A program made the translations under genes and the position numbers. The notes below the pieces were generated by a model. It saw only the letters and a program-made list of their open reading frames with translations, searched no databases and was not told where the DNA came from. Positions 27,786-36,774 of a stretch of DNA of 64,000 nucleotides are shown here, piece after piece. Source of the stretch: JBKDZP01 sp047971315. Its GTDB lineage: Bacteria > Bacillota_I > Bacilli_A > RF39 > UBA660. Position 1 is the stretch's first letter. Every line of letters begins with the position of its first letter. The DNA is taken from contig JBKDZP010000002.1 in assembly GCA_047971315.1 (NCBI GenBank), forward strand, positions 1 through 64,000, in the 5' to 3' direction.

Positions 27786-28835
27786 ATGTTTAATATTATA
27801 AAACAGGAAAGTTTATTAAATTGTTGTAATAATTATTATTTAGGAGCACTTTTTAAATGTAATAATTATTTATTTTTTAAAACAAATGAAAAAATATTAG
27901 AATTTTTTAATTGTAATTTTAAAAAAATTGTATCTAAAAAACTTTGTGATTCATATATAACTATTACTGTTGGTGAGGAAAATTGTTTTTATGCGTTAAA
28001 ACAAGATGATTATGACTATATTTATATATTAAATGATAAATTTATTGAAGTAGATAGAATTTTTTTGAATGTTTCTAGAAATTTTAAAAAAATAATTAAA
28101 TCAATTAGCTATAATAAAAATAAAATATATATTTTAACTAGTGATTTATTATATTCAGTAACAACTAATGGTGATTTTATAAAAGTGGAATTAAACCAAA
28201 GTAATTTGGAAAATTTTAATAATAAAAGTGAAACTATATATTTCAAAAATTTAAATGGTTGTTGTATTGAAAAAAATAAAAAAAGTAAAATTATTTTTAG
28301 TTCAGTTGGATTTTTTTGTGATAAATTATATGTTAGTTATATTATTAATAATTCATCTTATGTTTCTTTAATATCTAAAAATGGAAATATAATTAATAAA
28401 ATTTATATTGATGATAATATTGAAGTAAATTCAATTTTAACAGTAAATGAAAATTTAGAATTTTTAGTTACAAAAGTAGGAAAATATAATTATTTATATA
28501 TAACTGATTATTGTTGTTCTAAAATAAAGAAAATTGACAATTGTAATATTTGTTTAGAACCTTGTAAAAAAGATAAATGTCATGTTTGTGATTGCAAACA
28601 ACAATATTGTGATTTGTTAGAATCTATTGCTTTAGAAGAAGCAGCAATTTCTCATATATTAAATGCTGAAGGAGAAAAAATACAAAAAGCAGTTTGCTTA
28701 TCAAATAATATATGTGATTTACTTAAAATTAATGAGTCAGTTACAAAAACAATATCAAATGTAAACATATTAGAACAAATTTTACTTGAAAAGTTAAATA
28801 GTTTGAAAATTGATTTTAAAAATATGTGCAAATAA
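27786..28835 (+). CDS. Unknown protein with Cys-rich linker and C-terminal NAEGEK-motif domain
   Basis: A 349-residue protein. Residues 1-250 look beta-rich with repeated Tyr/Asn/Ile strands (FYALKQDD, IYILNDKFIEVDRIF, LYVSYIINNSSYVSLISK), possibly a beta-propeller; this is inferred from spacing only. Residues 255-280 are Cys-rich (CNICLEPCKKDKCHVCDCK). Residues 285-345 are the shared helical domain (SIALEEAAISHILNAEGEKI). No signal peptide. GGTGATG precedes the ATG. It is a good candidate for a disulfide-linked coat or exosporium protein. Confidence 0.75.
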   Translation: MFNIIKQESLLNCCNNYYLGALFKCNNYLFFKTNEKILEFFNCNFKKIVSKKLCDSYITITVGEENCFYALKQDDYDYIYILNDKFIEVDRIFLNVSRNFKKIIKSISYNKNKIYILTSDLLYSVTTNGDFIKVELNQSNLENFNNKSETIYFKNLNGCCIEKNKKSKIIFSSVGFFCDKLYVSYIINNSSYVSLISKNGNIINKIYIDDNIEVNSILTVNENLEFLVTKVGKYNYLYITDYCCSKIKKIDNCNICLEPCKKDKCHVCDCKQQYCDLLESIALEEAAISHILNAEGEKIQKAVCLSNNICDLLKINESVTKTISNVNILEQILLEKLNSLKIDFKNMCK

Positions 28836-28851
28836 AATTTTAAAATCAATT
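28808..28851 (+). terminator. Inverted repeat spanning the stop codon
   Basis: A perfect 14-base inverted repeat (28808-28821 with 28838-28851) with a 16-base loop that contains the last codons and stop. A T-run starts 9 bases later, so it is a plausible but unusual terminator. Confidence 0.5.
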
Positions 28852-29042
28852 AAATCATTCTTTTTTTTATTTTATTAATAAAATAAGTATTAATATTTAG
28901 TTTATAAAACATACTAAAAATGTTACATTAATTTAAAGCTTATAAAAAATGTATAATTTTATTTTTTTTGTTAATGTTATAAAAGGATATATTATTAAAT
29001 AATTAATGTAATATTGTATCGTAAAAATAAAGGAGGAGAAAT

Positions 29043-29498
29043 ATGAAGAAGAATAAGGGTTTTACACTAATCGAATTATTAGCTGTAATTGTTATTTTAG
29101 CAGTAATTGCTTTAATTGCAACACCAATGATCTTAGGAGTTATTGATACTGCTAAAAAAGGTGCTACTGAAAGTAGTGCGCTAGGATATATTGATGCAGT
29201 TGAAAAATCGATGGTATTAGAATTTATTGATGCGGAAACAACTGGAGCAACTTCAACACCAACAGGAATATATACAGTTGCTGATTTAGATACTGTTGAT
29301 GTAAAAGGAGAATCACCAACTAGTGGTTGGATTTATATAAATTCATCAGGAGTAATAGTTGCATCTCAGTTAAAATTTGATTCTTATGCTAAAACAGTAA
29401 GATATAATGGTAAAAAAGCATATGCTGATGTAGATACATTAGATGCAGAACCGTCAGACTTATCTAATGCACAATCTTTAGTAGCAACAAGTCACTAA
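29043..29498 (+). CDS. Type IV pilin-like protein (major-pilin type), copy 1
   Basis: A 151-residue prepilin. The short basic leader MKKNKG precedes the cleavage/methylation motif FTLIE, then the hydrophobic assembly helix (LLAVIVILAVIALIATPMIL) and GVIDTAKKGATESSALGYID. The C-terminal 100 residues form a small acidic, Thr/Ser-rich globular part with the conserved strand KTVRYNGKKAYADVD. A prepilin peptidase would cut after Gly6. AGGAGG precedes the ATG. It lies in tandem with a close paralogue at 29706, each with its own similar terminator. The ATPase, peptidase and platform genes are not in the window. Confidence 0.9.
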   Translation: MKKNKGFTLIELLAVIVILAVIALIATPMILGVIDTAKKGATESSALGYIDAVEKSMVLEFIDAETTGATSTPTGIYTVADLDTVDVKGESPTSGWIYINSSGVIVASQLKFDSYAKTVRYNGKKAYADVDTLDAEPSDLSNAQSLVATSH

Positions 29499-29512
29499 TT
29501 TACGATGCATAT

Positions 29513-29536
29513 AAACTGACAATTTGTCAGTTTTTT
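29513..29536 (+). terminator. Terminator of pilin copy 1
   Basis: AAACTGACAA-type stem followed by a T-run. Nearly the same hairpin follows pilin copy 2. Confidence 0.8.
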
Positions 29537-29705
29537 AATATTTACACTTTTTTAGACAAATATAAAAGCCTATATAAAATAAGGCCTAAAAGTTATTATA
29601 CTATAAACTAATTGTTATTTCGACAAAATATTTACTAAAATAGTTGACTAGTTAATATCTATTATGATATATTTATATCGTAATAAAAATAGAGGAGGAA
29701 ATACA

Positions 29706-30176
29706 ATGAAAAAAATGAACACAAAAGGTTTTACCCTAATTGAATTATTAGCTGTAATCGTAATTTTAGCAGTAATCGCTTTAATCGCTACACCAATGAT
29801 TTTAGGAGTAATTGATACTGCTAAGAAAGGTGCTACTGAAAGTAGTGGATTAGGATACATTGATGCTGTTGAAAAAGCAACTATTTTATCATTATTCGAT
29901 GACGAAGTAAGTGGTTCAACTACTTTTACATCAAATAAAGTTTATACAGTTGCTGAATTAGATACAAATGGAGTAACTGTTAAAGGTGAAGAACCAACTG
30001 CTGGATGGGTTGCAATCGATTCAACAGGTGTAGTAGTAGCTGCTCAATTAACTTTCGAATCTTATACAAAAACTGTAAGATATGATGGAAATAAAGCATA
30101 TGCTGATATTACAACAATAGCTGCTACACCAACAGATGTTACAGCTGCTCAAGCATTAGTAACAACTGCTAACTAA
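29706..30176 (+). CDS. Type IV pilin-like protein (major-pilin type), copy 2
   Basis: A 156-residue prepilin, closely similar to copy 1 in the leader, the FTLIE motif, the helix through KKGATESS, and the strand motif KTVRYDGNKAYADI. The middle part diverges (LSLFDDEVSGSTTFTSNK) with a few inserted residues. Codon use is slightly richer in C-ending codons (ATC, TTC) than surrounding genes, suggesting high expression. An in-frame upstream ATG (29664) exists, but GAGGAGG supports 29706. Tandem copies may make hetero-pili or be differently regulated. Confidence 0.9.
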   Translation: MKKMNTKGFTLIELLAVIVILAVIALIATPMILGVIDTAKKGATESSGLGYIDAVEKATILSLFDDEVSGSTTFTSNKVYTVAELDTNGVTVKGEEPTAGWVAIDSTGVVVAAQLTFESYTKTVRYDGNKAYADITTIAATPTDVTAAQALVTTAN

Positions 30177-30198
30177 TTTAAATAATATTTAAATTATT

Positions 30199-30224
30199 AA
30201 AACTGACAATCTGTCAGTTTTTTT
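30199..30224 (+). terminator. Terminator of pilin copy 2
   Basis: AAAACTGACA pairs with TGTCAGTTTT around ATC, followed by Ts. Confidence 0.85.
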
Positions 30225-30291
30225 ATTAAATAAATATTGTTTAGAAAAATCAAATATGATATAATTTATTTATAATAGGGATGTGGTTAAT

Positions 30292-32112
30292 GTGAATAGT
30301 AAACAAAAGTTTTTATTTTTATTTATAATCATTGGATTATTTTTTCCATCTTTTATGATAGTTAAAGCAGAGAATTTTAATATATCAGAATATCAAATTA
30401 TAATAAGTACAAATGAAAATAGAAGCCTAGATGTTAGCGAAAGATATTTAATTTATTTTAATAGTACAACAGATAATTTTACAAGAACATTAAATTCAAA
30501 ATTTAATATAATAAGAATTGATGGAACAACAAACTATTTAAGTGGTAAAATATCAGATATAAGTACTACTAGAACTTTTTCTACTTCTAATAAAGGAAGT
30601 AAAAAAGTAATTAAAATTATGGATACAAATGCTCTTGCAGGTTCTACAAATTCATATGATATTAATTATAAGTTTAATCTTGGAATTGATAAAAATAGAG
30701 AATTTGATGAATTTTATTATTATTTAGTAGATGGTAGTTTTAATAATACAATATCTAGTGTTTATTTTAAAATTGATCTACCAAGTTCTTCAAATAGATG
30801 TGATATAACATTTTTAATAGATGGACAAGAGTTGAGTAGTAATGATATATCTTATAGCTTTAATAATAATCAAATAACAGGTTTTTATAATCTTCAACTA
30901 AATTCAAATCAAACACTTGCTATTGATATAAAACTTGATGAAGGTTATTTTAAAGATGAAGTTGATACATATAATTATTTTAATTTTTTACTTCCATTTT
31001 TTCCTTTAATAACTTTGATTATCTCATTTATTAGTTGGTTAGCATTTGGAAAAGGAATAAAAAGTAAAATTAATAAATGTGAAACTGTACCAAATGATTT
31101 TGATACAGCAGAAATTGCATTTTTATATAAGGGAAATATAACAGAACATGATGTAATTACAACTTTATGGGTTTTAGCTAATAAAGGATATTTAAAATTT
31201 TATGAGGCAAATGATGGATATAAATTAGGAAAACCAAATTCTGTTACTCTTACTAAACTTAAAAATTATGAAGGAGATAATGCAATTCAAAAAACCTTAT
31301 TTGAAACTATCTTTGAACAAAGTGATGTTGTTGAACTTAAAAATTTAGAATATAGATGTTATGATGCCTTGAAATATTCTAAAGATATTTTAGATAATAA
31401 AGACAACAAAGATAAAATATTTTTTTCGAAAATTAAAAAAATTCGAATAGCTATAACTATATTAATGGCTATTTCAATATTGATTTTAAACTTTAACTCA
31501 GTATATTTATTAACAGGACAATACTTTTTAATACCAATTATTACATCAATATATTTGTTTGGAATTGTTGTACTATTTTATTTTGAAACTAAATTACCCA
31601 TTAAAATTATATTTGGAATTTGTTTTATTGGGTTAGGCTTATATACAGGAATAGCACCAATTTTAAATGAAATAACAACATTAATTATTTATATTGTTGG
31701 AACATTATTATTATATGGCTCAGTGGCTTTCTATTATTTTTTATCAGATAGAACATTATTTGGAAATAAATTTTATAGAGAAATTTTATCATTTAAAAAA
31801 TATTTAGAATCAATGAATAAAGATCAACTTATTAGTAATATTAAACTAGAAAAAACCTTTTTTTATCAAATGTATCCATATACATATATTCTAGGAATTA
31901 ATGATATTTGGATAACTAAGGGTGAAAAAATAATAACAGAAGCACCAAGTTGGTACGAATCTGAAGAACAATTTAGTTTAAGTAATTTTAATAAATTTTG
32001 TAAAAGTTCAGTTTATACAATTACTCAAGCAATGTTTAAACGGCAATTACCTGGTATGAGTTCTGAGAGAATTGAATATAAAAAAGAGAAATCTCCAATA
32101 GATTTAGATTAA
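30292..32112 (+). CDS. DUF2207 membrane protein
   Basis: A 606-residue protein. An N-terminal signal peptide (FLFLFIIIGLFFPSFMIVKA) leads to an extracellular beta-rich DUF2207 domain (about residues 30-225, NISEYQIIISTNENRSLDVSE). One membrane helix (about 230-252), a cytoplasmic stretch with TAEIAFLYKGNITEHDVITT, and a group of four helices (about 385-485) follow. DUF2207 proteins are of unknown function. The start GTG 30292 is preferred to upstream GTG 30283 because the purine-rich GGGATGTGG lies 5 bases before it. It follows the pilin pair but has its own promoter region. Confidence 0.8.
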   Translation: MNSKQKFLFLFIIIGLFFPSFMIVKAENFNISEYQIIISTNENRSLDVSERYLIYFNSTTDNFTRTLNSKFNIIRIDGTTNYLSGKISDISTTRTFSTSNKGSKKVIKIMDTNALAGSTNSYDINYKFNLGIDKNREFDEFYYYLVDGSFNNTISSVYFKIDLPSSSNRCDITFLIDGQELSSNDISYSFNNNQITGFYNLQLNSNQTLAIDIKLDEGYFKDEVDTYNYFNFLLPFFPLITLIISFISWLAFGKGIKSKINKCETVPNDFDTAEIAFLYKGNITEHDVITTLWVLANKGYLKFYEANDGYKLGKPNSVTLTKLKNYEGDNAIQKTLFETIFEQSDVVELKNLEYRCYDALKYSKDILDNKDNKDKIFFSKIKKIRIAITILMAISILILNFNSVYLLTGQYFLIPIITSIYLFGIVVLFYFETKLPIKIIFGICFIGLGLYTGIAPILNEITTLIIYIVGTLLLYGSVAFYYFLSDRTLFGNKFYREILSFKKYLESMNKDQLISNIKLEKTFFYQMYPYTYILGINDIWITKGEKIITEAPSWYESEEQFSLSNFNKFCKSSVYTITQAMFKRQLPGMSSERIEYKKEKSPIDLD

Positions 32113-32136
32113 ATAATATAATATATATTATTTTTT
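32111..32136 (+). terminator. Terminator of the DUF2207 gene
   Basis: An AT-only inverted repeat (AAATAATATA with its complement) followed by a T-run, overlapping the stop codon. Confidence 0.55.
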
Positions 32137-32197
32137 CTTTTTTTATACAAAAATTTATGATAAACTAAGTATATAGTTAAAGTGTTAGGAGGAATTT

Positions 32198-33484
32198 ATG
32201 ACAAAAGAAAATATTTTACCTGCTGATACTTTTATCGTATTAAATAAAACAATATTATCAGAACAAGATAGAAAATTACTAATTATGTTATATCAACCCA
32301 TTATTGGACAACTTGGTATTAGTATGTATTTTACATTGTGGAGTTATTTAGATAAAATAGAACTACAATCTAATGAATGTACACATCATCATTTAATGAC
32401 AAATATGAGAATCAAATTAAACGAAATATTAGAATCACGTATTAAATTAGAAGCAATCGGATTATTAAAAACTTATATAAAAAAAGGAAATATTAATAGT
32501 TATATATATGAAATATTTTCTCCAGTAAGTGCTGCTGAATTTATGTCTAATCCTATTTTAAATGTTGCTTTATATAATAATGTAGGAACCAGTGAATTTC
32601 AAAAAATAGTAAATTATTTTAAATTACCTAAAATAAATACAAAAGATTTTGAGGAAATTACTAGTAGTTTTTCAGATGTTTTTGAATCATCAAATATCAG
32701 TAATTTTGAAACGCTTTCTAGTGAACTAAGAAAAAAAACAAATAATAAATTAGAACTTTTATCTAAAATAGATTTAGAACATGTTTTTACTTTAATTCCA
32801 ACAGAAATATTTGATATTAAAAATTTAACAAAAGAAACAAAGGATCTAATATATAAATTAGCATTTATTTATAATTTAGATGAAGATAGAATCAGTGAAA
32901 TAATTAGAAATTCATTAAATGATAAAAGATTAATTGATAAAAAATTATTAAGGAGTAATTTTCGAAATTATTATCAATTTGAAAATAGTGGGAAATTACC
33001 AAGTTTAATTTATAGAAATCAACCAATTTATTTAAGAAAACCAATAGGAGATAATTCTAATAAAGCTAAAATAATATATCAATTTGAAACAACGACACCA
33101 TATGATTTTTTAAGTAGTAAATATAATGGAATTAAACCATCAAAATCAGATTTACTGTTACTAGAAAACTTAATGTTAGAAATGAATTTAAAACCAGGTG
33201 TTGTAAATGTACTAATAGATTATGTACTTAAAATAAATAGTAATAAATTAGTTAAAAACTTTATTGAAACAATAGCTAGACAGTGGTCAATTAGTAAGGT
33301 TGAAACAGTAGAAAATGCTATGAAACTAGCTGAAAAAGAATATAAAAGTAGAAAAAATTATCAAGAAAAAAAGATAATAAAAACACCAACTAAACCAGAT
33401 AGGTTTGATAAAGATATAAGTAAAATAGAAGCAAGTAATGAAAAAATGGAAGAAATGAAAGAATTATTTAAAGAATACAAGTAG
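32198..33484 (+). CDS. dnaB: Replication initiation/membrane attachment protein DnaB (Firmicutes type)
   Basis: A 428-residue primosomal protein of the B. subtilis DnaB family, which helps load the replicative helicase at oriC and at stalled forks and is distinct from E. coli DnaB. The N-terminal winged-helix DDBH1-like region has ILPADTFIVLNKTILSEQD and LLIMLYQPIIG. The second helical domain (DDBH2) includes EMNLKPGVVNVLIDYVLKIN and the conserved ARQWS near residue 365. The C-terminus is basic. AGGAGG precedes the ATG. dnaI follows after 7 bases, the standard Bacilli gene pair. Confidence 0.9.
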   Translation: MTKENILPADTFIVLNKTILSEQDRKLLIMLYQPIIGQLGISMYFTLWSYLDKIELQSNECTHHHLMTNMRIKLNEILESRIKLEAIGLLKTYIKKGNINSYIYEIFSPVSAAEFMSNPILNVALYNNVGTSEFQKIVNYFKLPKINTKDFEEITSSFSDVFESSNISNFETLSSELRKKTNNKLELLSKIDLEHVFTLIPTEIFDIKNLTKETKDLIYKLAFIYNLDEDRISEIIRNSLNDKRLIDKKLLRSNFRNYYQFENSGKLPSLIYRNQPIYLRKPIGDNSNKAKIIYQFETTTPYDFLSSKYNGIKPSKSDLLLLENLMLEMNLKPGVVNVLIDYVLKINSNKLVKNFIETIARQWSISKVETVENAMKLAEKEYKSRKNYQEKKIIKTPTKPDRFDKDISKIEASNEKMEEMKELFKEYK

Positions 33485-33491
33485 GTGAATT

Positions 33492-34418
33492 ATGAAAAAT
33501 ATAAATGAACAATACAGTAGTTTTAAAACAACTAATTTAGAAAAAGTATTAATGAAGTCATTTCTTGATTCATTAAAAGATGAAGACTTTAAAAACTTTA
33601 TTGATAAACTAGGATTATCTTATGAAGTTTTATCAAAATATACATCTTCATTAGAAACAAGTACTAAAGAATATAAAAATTGTTGTAAATGTAAAGGCTT
33701 GGTTGAATGTAAAAATAATATGATTGGATATGCTTATTTGCCAAAAGTAAATAGTTCTAATATAATATTTCAATATAAAGCATGTAAATACCAAAATAAA
33801 TATTTAAAAGAATTAGATTATTTAAAAAATATTTATAATTTTAATATTCCAAATTCAATTAAAGAAGCTAAAATGAAAGATATATATATGGATGATGAAA
33901 ATAGATATCAAGTACTTAAATATTTGAATCATTTTATAAGAAATTATGGAATAGAAAAAAATATTAAAGGAATATATTTATATGGAAGTTTTGGTTGTGG
34001 AAAAACATATTTAGTTTCATCATTATTTCATGAATTAGCAAAAAAAAATATTAAAAGTGCTATTGTATTCTGGCCAGACTTCTTAAGTGAGCTTAAAAGT
34101 TCATTTGGAGGAGATAAAAATGAATTTAAAATTAAATTTGAAAAAATAAAAAAAGTTCCTTTGTTATTAATAGATGATTTAGGAGCTGAAAATACAACTG
34201 CATTTGGAAGAGATGAAGTGTTATGTCCAATTTTACAATATAGAATGCAAGAAGCACTTCCAACATTTTTTACTTCCAATTTAGATTTTAAAATGTTGGA
34301 ACAACATTTTAGTGTTACAAAAGATGGTGTTGATAATATTAAAGCAAGAAGAATAATTGAGAGAATAAATCAATTAACTGAAAAAATAGATCTAATTAGT
34401 GAAAATTTGAGAAAATAG
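33492..34418 (+). CDS. dnaI: Primosomal helicase loader DnaI
   Basis: A 308-residue AAA+ ATPase that loads the replicative helicase with DnaB. An N-terminal zinc-like region has Cys residues in NCCKCKGLVECKNN (about residues 57-70). It is followed by the AAA+ domain with Walker A GSFGCGKT (about 165-172), Walker B LLLIDDLGAE, sensor I TFFTSNLDF and the arginine-finger region ARRIIERI. Its place after dnaB and its length match B. subtilis DnaI (311 residues). Confidence 0.93.
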   Translation: MKNINEQYSSFKTTNLEKVLMKSFLDSLKDEDFKNFIDKLGLSYEVLSKYTSSLETSTKEYKNCCKCKGLVECKNNMIGYAYLPKVNSSNIIFQYKACKYQNKYLKELDYLKNIYNFNIPNSIKEAKMKDIYMDDENRYQVLKYLNHFIRNYGIEKNIKGIYLYGSFGCGKTYLVSSLFHELAKKNIKSAIVFWPDFLSELKSSFGGDKNEFKIKFEKIKKVPLLLIDDLGAENTTAFGRDEVLCPILQYRMQEALPTFFTSNLDFKMLEQHFSVTKDGVDNIKARRIIERINQLTEKIDLISENLRK

Positions 34419-34436
34419 AAATTTCATGGGGGAAAT

Positions 34437-34634
34437 ATGAAAAATAAACAAGTTTTACCAAAATATTTAGATGAAAATATAATTAAAATAAATCTACCAG
34501 ATGTGTATGAAGATTATATGTATATAGTTAATTATTTTAAAAATTTAGAGGAATCATTTATACATGATAAAACATGTAATCATTTACTAAATACATTAGA
34601 TAAAGATTTTGATGAACTAATCAAATATTATTAA
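34437..34634 (+). CDS. Unknown small protein, 65 residues
   Basis: A small acidic protein with a central amphipathic helix (EDYMYIVNYFKNLEESFI). No family recognised. GGGGG lies a few bases before the ATG. It is between dnaI and the RNB-like gene, whose TTG start follows its stop by two bases, so it probably belongs to the dnaB-dnaI operon. Confidence 0.6.
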   Translation: MKNKQVLPKYLDENIIKINLPDVYEDYMYIVNYFKNLEESFIHDKTCNHLLNTLDKDFDELIKYY

Positions 34635-34636
34635 AT

Positions 34637-35977
34637 TTGAAAGAAAAAATAATAAAACAAAAAAAAGAAAAACAAAATATAAATATTTTAAATAAAATGT
34701 TAAATAACATTGATAAATATATAAATATAAACACTAAACGACTTAATAATTATAAAAGAATTGAAAAGCGTAAAATAAATACAGAATTTTGTTCTGAGTA
34801 TGGAGATAAAGTTGAAAAACAAGAATCTGATGTACTCAATTATAAAGATAAAGAATTAGTTTATTTACTACGTGAGCTTATATTTAATAAAAAAGATATT
34901 ACTGAGGTTAAAGCAGTTTTATCTAAATATACAAGATGTTATACACTAATTTTAGAAAAAAATTACAGTTTATTTGATAATATTGTTGATCAATATATTA
35001 ATATACTATTAAATCAAAATAATAATTTGAATTTTGATTTAAATTATTTTGAAAACATTATATTAGAGATTGTAAGTTATTCTAAACAAAATAATATTTA
35101 TGAAATTCAAAATTCTTTAAATAAAAAAATAAATAAATTTTTGTTACTAATAGAAAGTAACAATTTAACTTATACTAAAAAAAATAATATAATTGAACAA
35201 CTATTAAAATTAAAAGAATTAGTAGAATTGCCTAAAAAAAATAATGATTTTATATTTTCTATAGAAGATGAAGAAAAAAAATATAAAGAAACTGCTTTGT
35301 CAATTAAAAAAGTTGGGGATGAAATATTTATGACTTTCTATGTCCCAAATTTAGTTAAATTGGGAGTTGAAAATAATATAGATAAATCATCAAATTTATA
35401 TTTAATAAATCCATCTACTTATAATTTTAAAAAAGAATTTCTTAAATTTTTTAGTTTAGAACAAGGTAGACCTAAAAATGTAATAGAGTATCATATGGTA
35501 TTTAATAACAAAAATGAAGTAAAACACTTCTATATAACTGAAAATACAGTATCCTTAAATTGTAATTTTAATTTTAAACAAGTAGATAATATATTTATTA
35601 ATGAAACTTCTCGTAAAGGATTTGATTCATTAAATATTTGGAAATATTTTATAAAAAATAACTTTTTAAATAAAGAACAAGGAAAAATTACTAAAACAAA
35701 TGAATTGGTAGAAGAAAGTATTAAAATATGTGAAAAAGAATTATATAAATATTGTACAAGATATGATATACCAGTAATTTATAATTCATATAATTCTGAT
35801 TCAAGAATTGAATTTTCAAATCTATTTAAAAATTACATCGCATATATAAATCAATTATCTATAATTGATTCTAAATATAATGAAATTTATAAACTAAATC
35901 AACAAATAGGCGGAAACTATAAAATAAATTTAGAAACAAAAAAAATAAAACAAAAATTTATTGACAAAACAAAATAA
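34637..35977 (+). CDS. RNB-like protein lacking all catalytic acids
   Basis: A 446-residue protein. Residues 1-200 are helical/coiled-coil. The rest aligns by eye with the RNB fold of the protein at 44097. FSIEDEEKKYKETALSI (from about residue 208) corresponds to the RNase R active-site strand, but the four aspartates are replaced by Glu, Lys, Glu and Thr. TRYDIPVIYNSYN corresponds to the family strand that normally reads VPFIYR. The TSPIRRY-type motif is not visible. It is therefore probably a non-catalytic RNB relative, perhaps an RNA-binding or structural protein. The TTG start is used with weak SD, probably by coupling to the preceding gene. Confidence 0.55.
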   Translation: MKEKIIKQKKEKQNINILNKMLNNIDKYININTKRLNNYKRIEKRKINTEFCSEYGDKVEKQESDVLNYKDKELVYLLRELIFNKKDITEVKAVLSKYTRCYTLILEKNYSLFDNIVDQYINILLNQNNNLNFDLNYFENIILEIVSYSKQNNIYEIQNSLNKKINKFLLLIESNNLTYTKKNNIIEQLLKLKELVELPKKNNDFIFSIEDEEKKYKETALSIKKVGDEIFMTFYVPNLVKLGVENNIDKSSNLYLINPSTYNFKKEFLKFFSLEQGRPKNVIEYHMVFNNKNEVKHFYITENTVSLNCNFNFKQVDNIFINETSRKGFDSLNIWKYFIKNNFLNKEQGKITKTNELVEESIKICEKELYKYCTRYDIPVIYNSYNSDSRIEFSNLFKNYIAYINQLSIIDSKYNEIYKLNQQIGGNYKINLETKKIKQKFIDKTK

Positions 35978-35988
35978 AGTGATAAAAT
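35961..35988 (+). promoter_or_regulatory. Promoter of the thrS T-box operon
   Basis: TTGACA (35961-35966) and TAAAAT (35983-35988), 16-base spacer. The -35 box lies inside the last codons of the RNB-like gene. Confidence 0.65.
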
Positions 35989-36000
35989 TATATTAATAAT

Positions 36001-36190
36001 TGTGATTAGGACAAGATATTTATAAAATTATTTTAAAGCGAATTAGGGATGATGTGAGCCTAATAAATAAATATAACTATTACTACCTATGAATTGTACT
36101 CGAAAGAGTTACCGGGTAATACCGTTATCTAAATTAAGCTAAATAAAGGATGGTACCGCGAAAATTCGCTCCTTAAACCATTCTTTTTTT
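36001..36190 (+). promoter_or_regulatory. T-box riboswitch, threonine-type, with terminator
   Basis: The T-box motif AAAGGATGGTACCGCG lies at 36145-36160 and is followed by a terminator region ending in a T-run at about 36183-36189. In stem I, ATATTTAT (about 36015-36022) can pair with ATAAATAT (about 36068-36075). The specifier region then reads ACTACC (36082-36087), Thr codons in either register. It controls the unknown gene at 36211 and thrS in response to uncharged tRNA-Thr. Confidence 0.9.
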
Positions 36191-36210
36191 AATATAAAGG
36201 AGGACCAAAA

Positions 36211-36762
36211 ATGTCAAAAACTGTTATAAGTAAATCAAATATAATTGAAATAAATGAATTTATGGAAAAATACGTTGGAGTTAAGTATGAAGGTAGTGAT
36301 AAATTAACCCATGGATTAATGTTCTATTTTTTAACTTCAAAAGGATATATTTGTCCTGCTAAAGGTATATTTAAAAATATAAAAAAAGATGAATATTTAA
36401 CCTATAAATATTTAATTGTAATAGATGAAAATAATCAAAAAATACCGTATTTAAATCCTAAATATCATGAAAACATCAACTTTAATGATATTCTTAAAAA
36501 TAATAATATAAATCAATTAAGAGAAATTAGAACAAAAACACTTGAACAAATGGGTTATAAATATGACAAATTTGGAGATAGTGTAATAGAAAATGACTGT
36601 GTAAATATAAGTCTATTTTGTGAACAAGAAAATGAAATAGAAAATGATGACCAAATAGAATCAAATCTAGAAAATGAACATACATTTATAAATAGAGTAA
36701 ACAGAATGAATAAATTAAAAGTATATGGTACTAGAGCCAGTCACCGAAAATATAAAATATAA
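36211..36762 (+). CDS. Unknown protein in the thrS operon, 183 residues
   Basis: No family recognised. A soluble, mixed alpha/beta-looking N-terminal part (VGVKYEGSDKLTHGLMFYFL, GYICPAKGIF) is followed by an acidic linker (NEIENDDQIESNLENEH) and a basic C-terminus (YGTRASHRKYKI). AAAGGAGG precedes the ATG. It lies between the threonine T-box and thrS, 12 bases from thrS, so its expression follows tRNA-Thr charging. It could be a synthetase partner or a Thr-related enzyme, but the sequence gives no support for either. Confidence 0.8.
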   Translation: MSKTVISKSNIIEINEFMEKYVGVKYEGSDKLTHGLMFYFLTSKGYICPAKGIFKNIKKDEYLTYKYLIVIDENNQKIPYLNPKYHENINFNDILKNNNINQLREIRTKTLEQMGYKYDKFGDSVIENDCVNISLFCEQENEIENDDQIESNLENEHTFINRVNRMNKLKVYGTRASHRKYKI

Positions 36763-36774
36763 AAAGGAGAAAAT

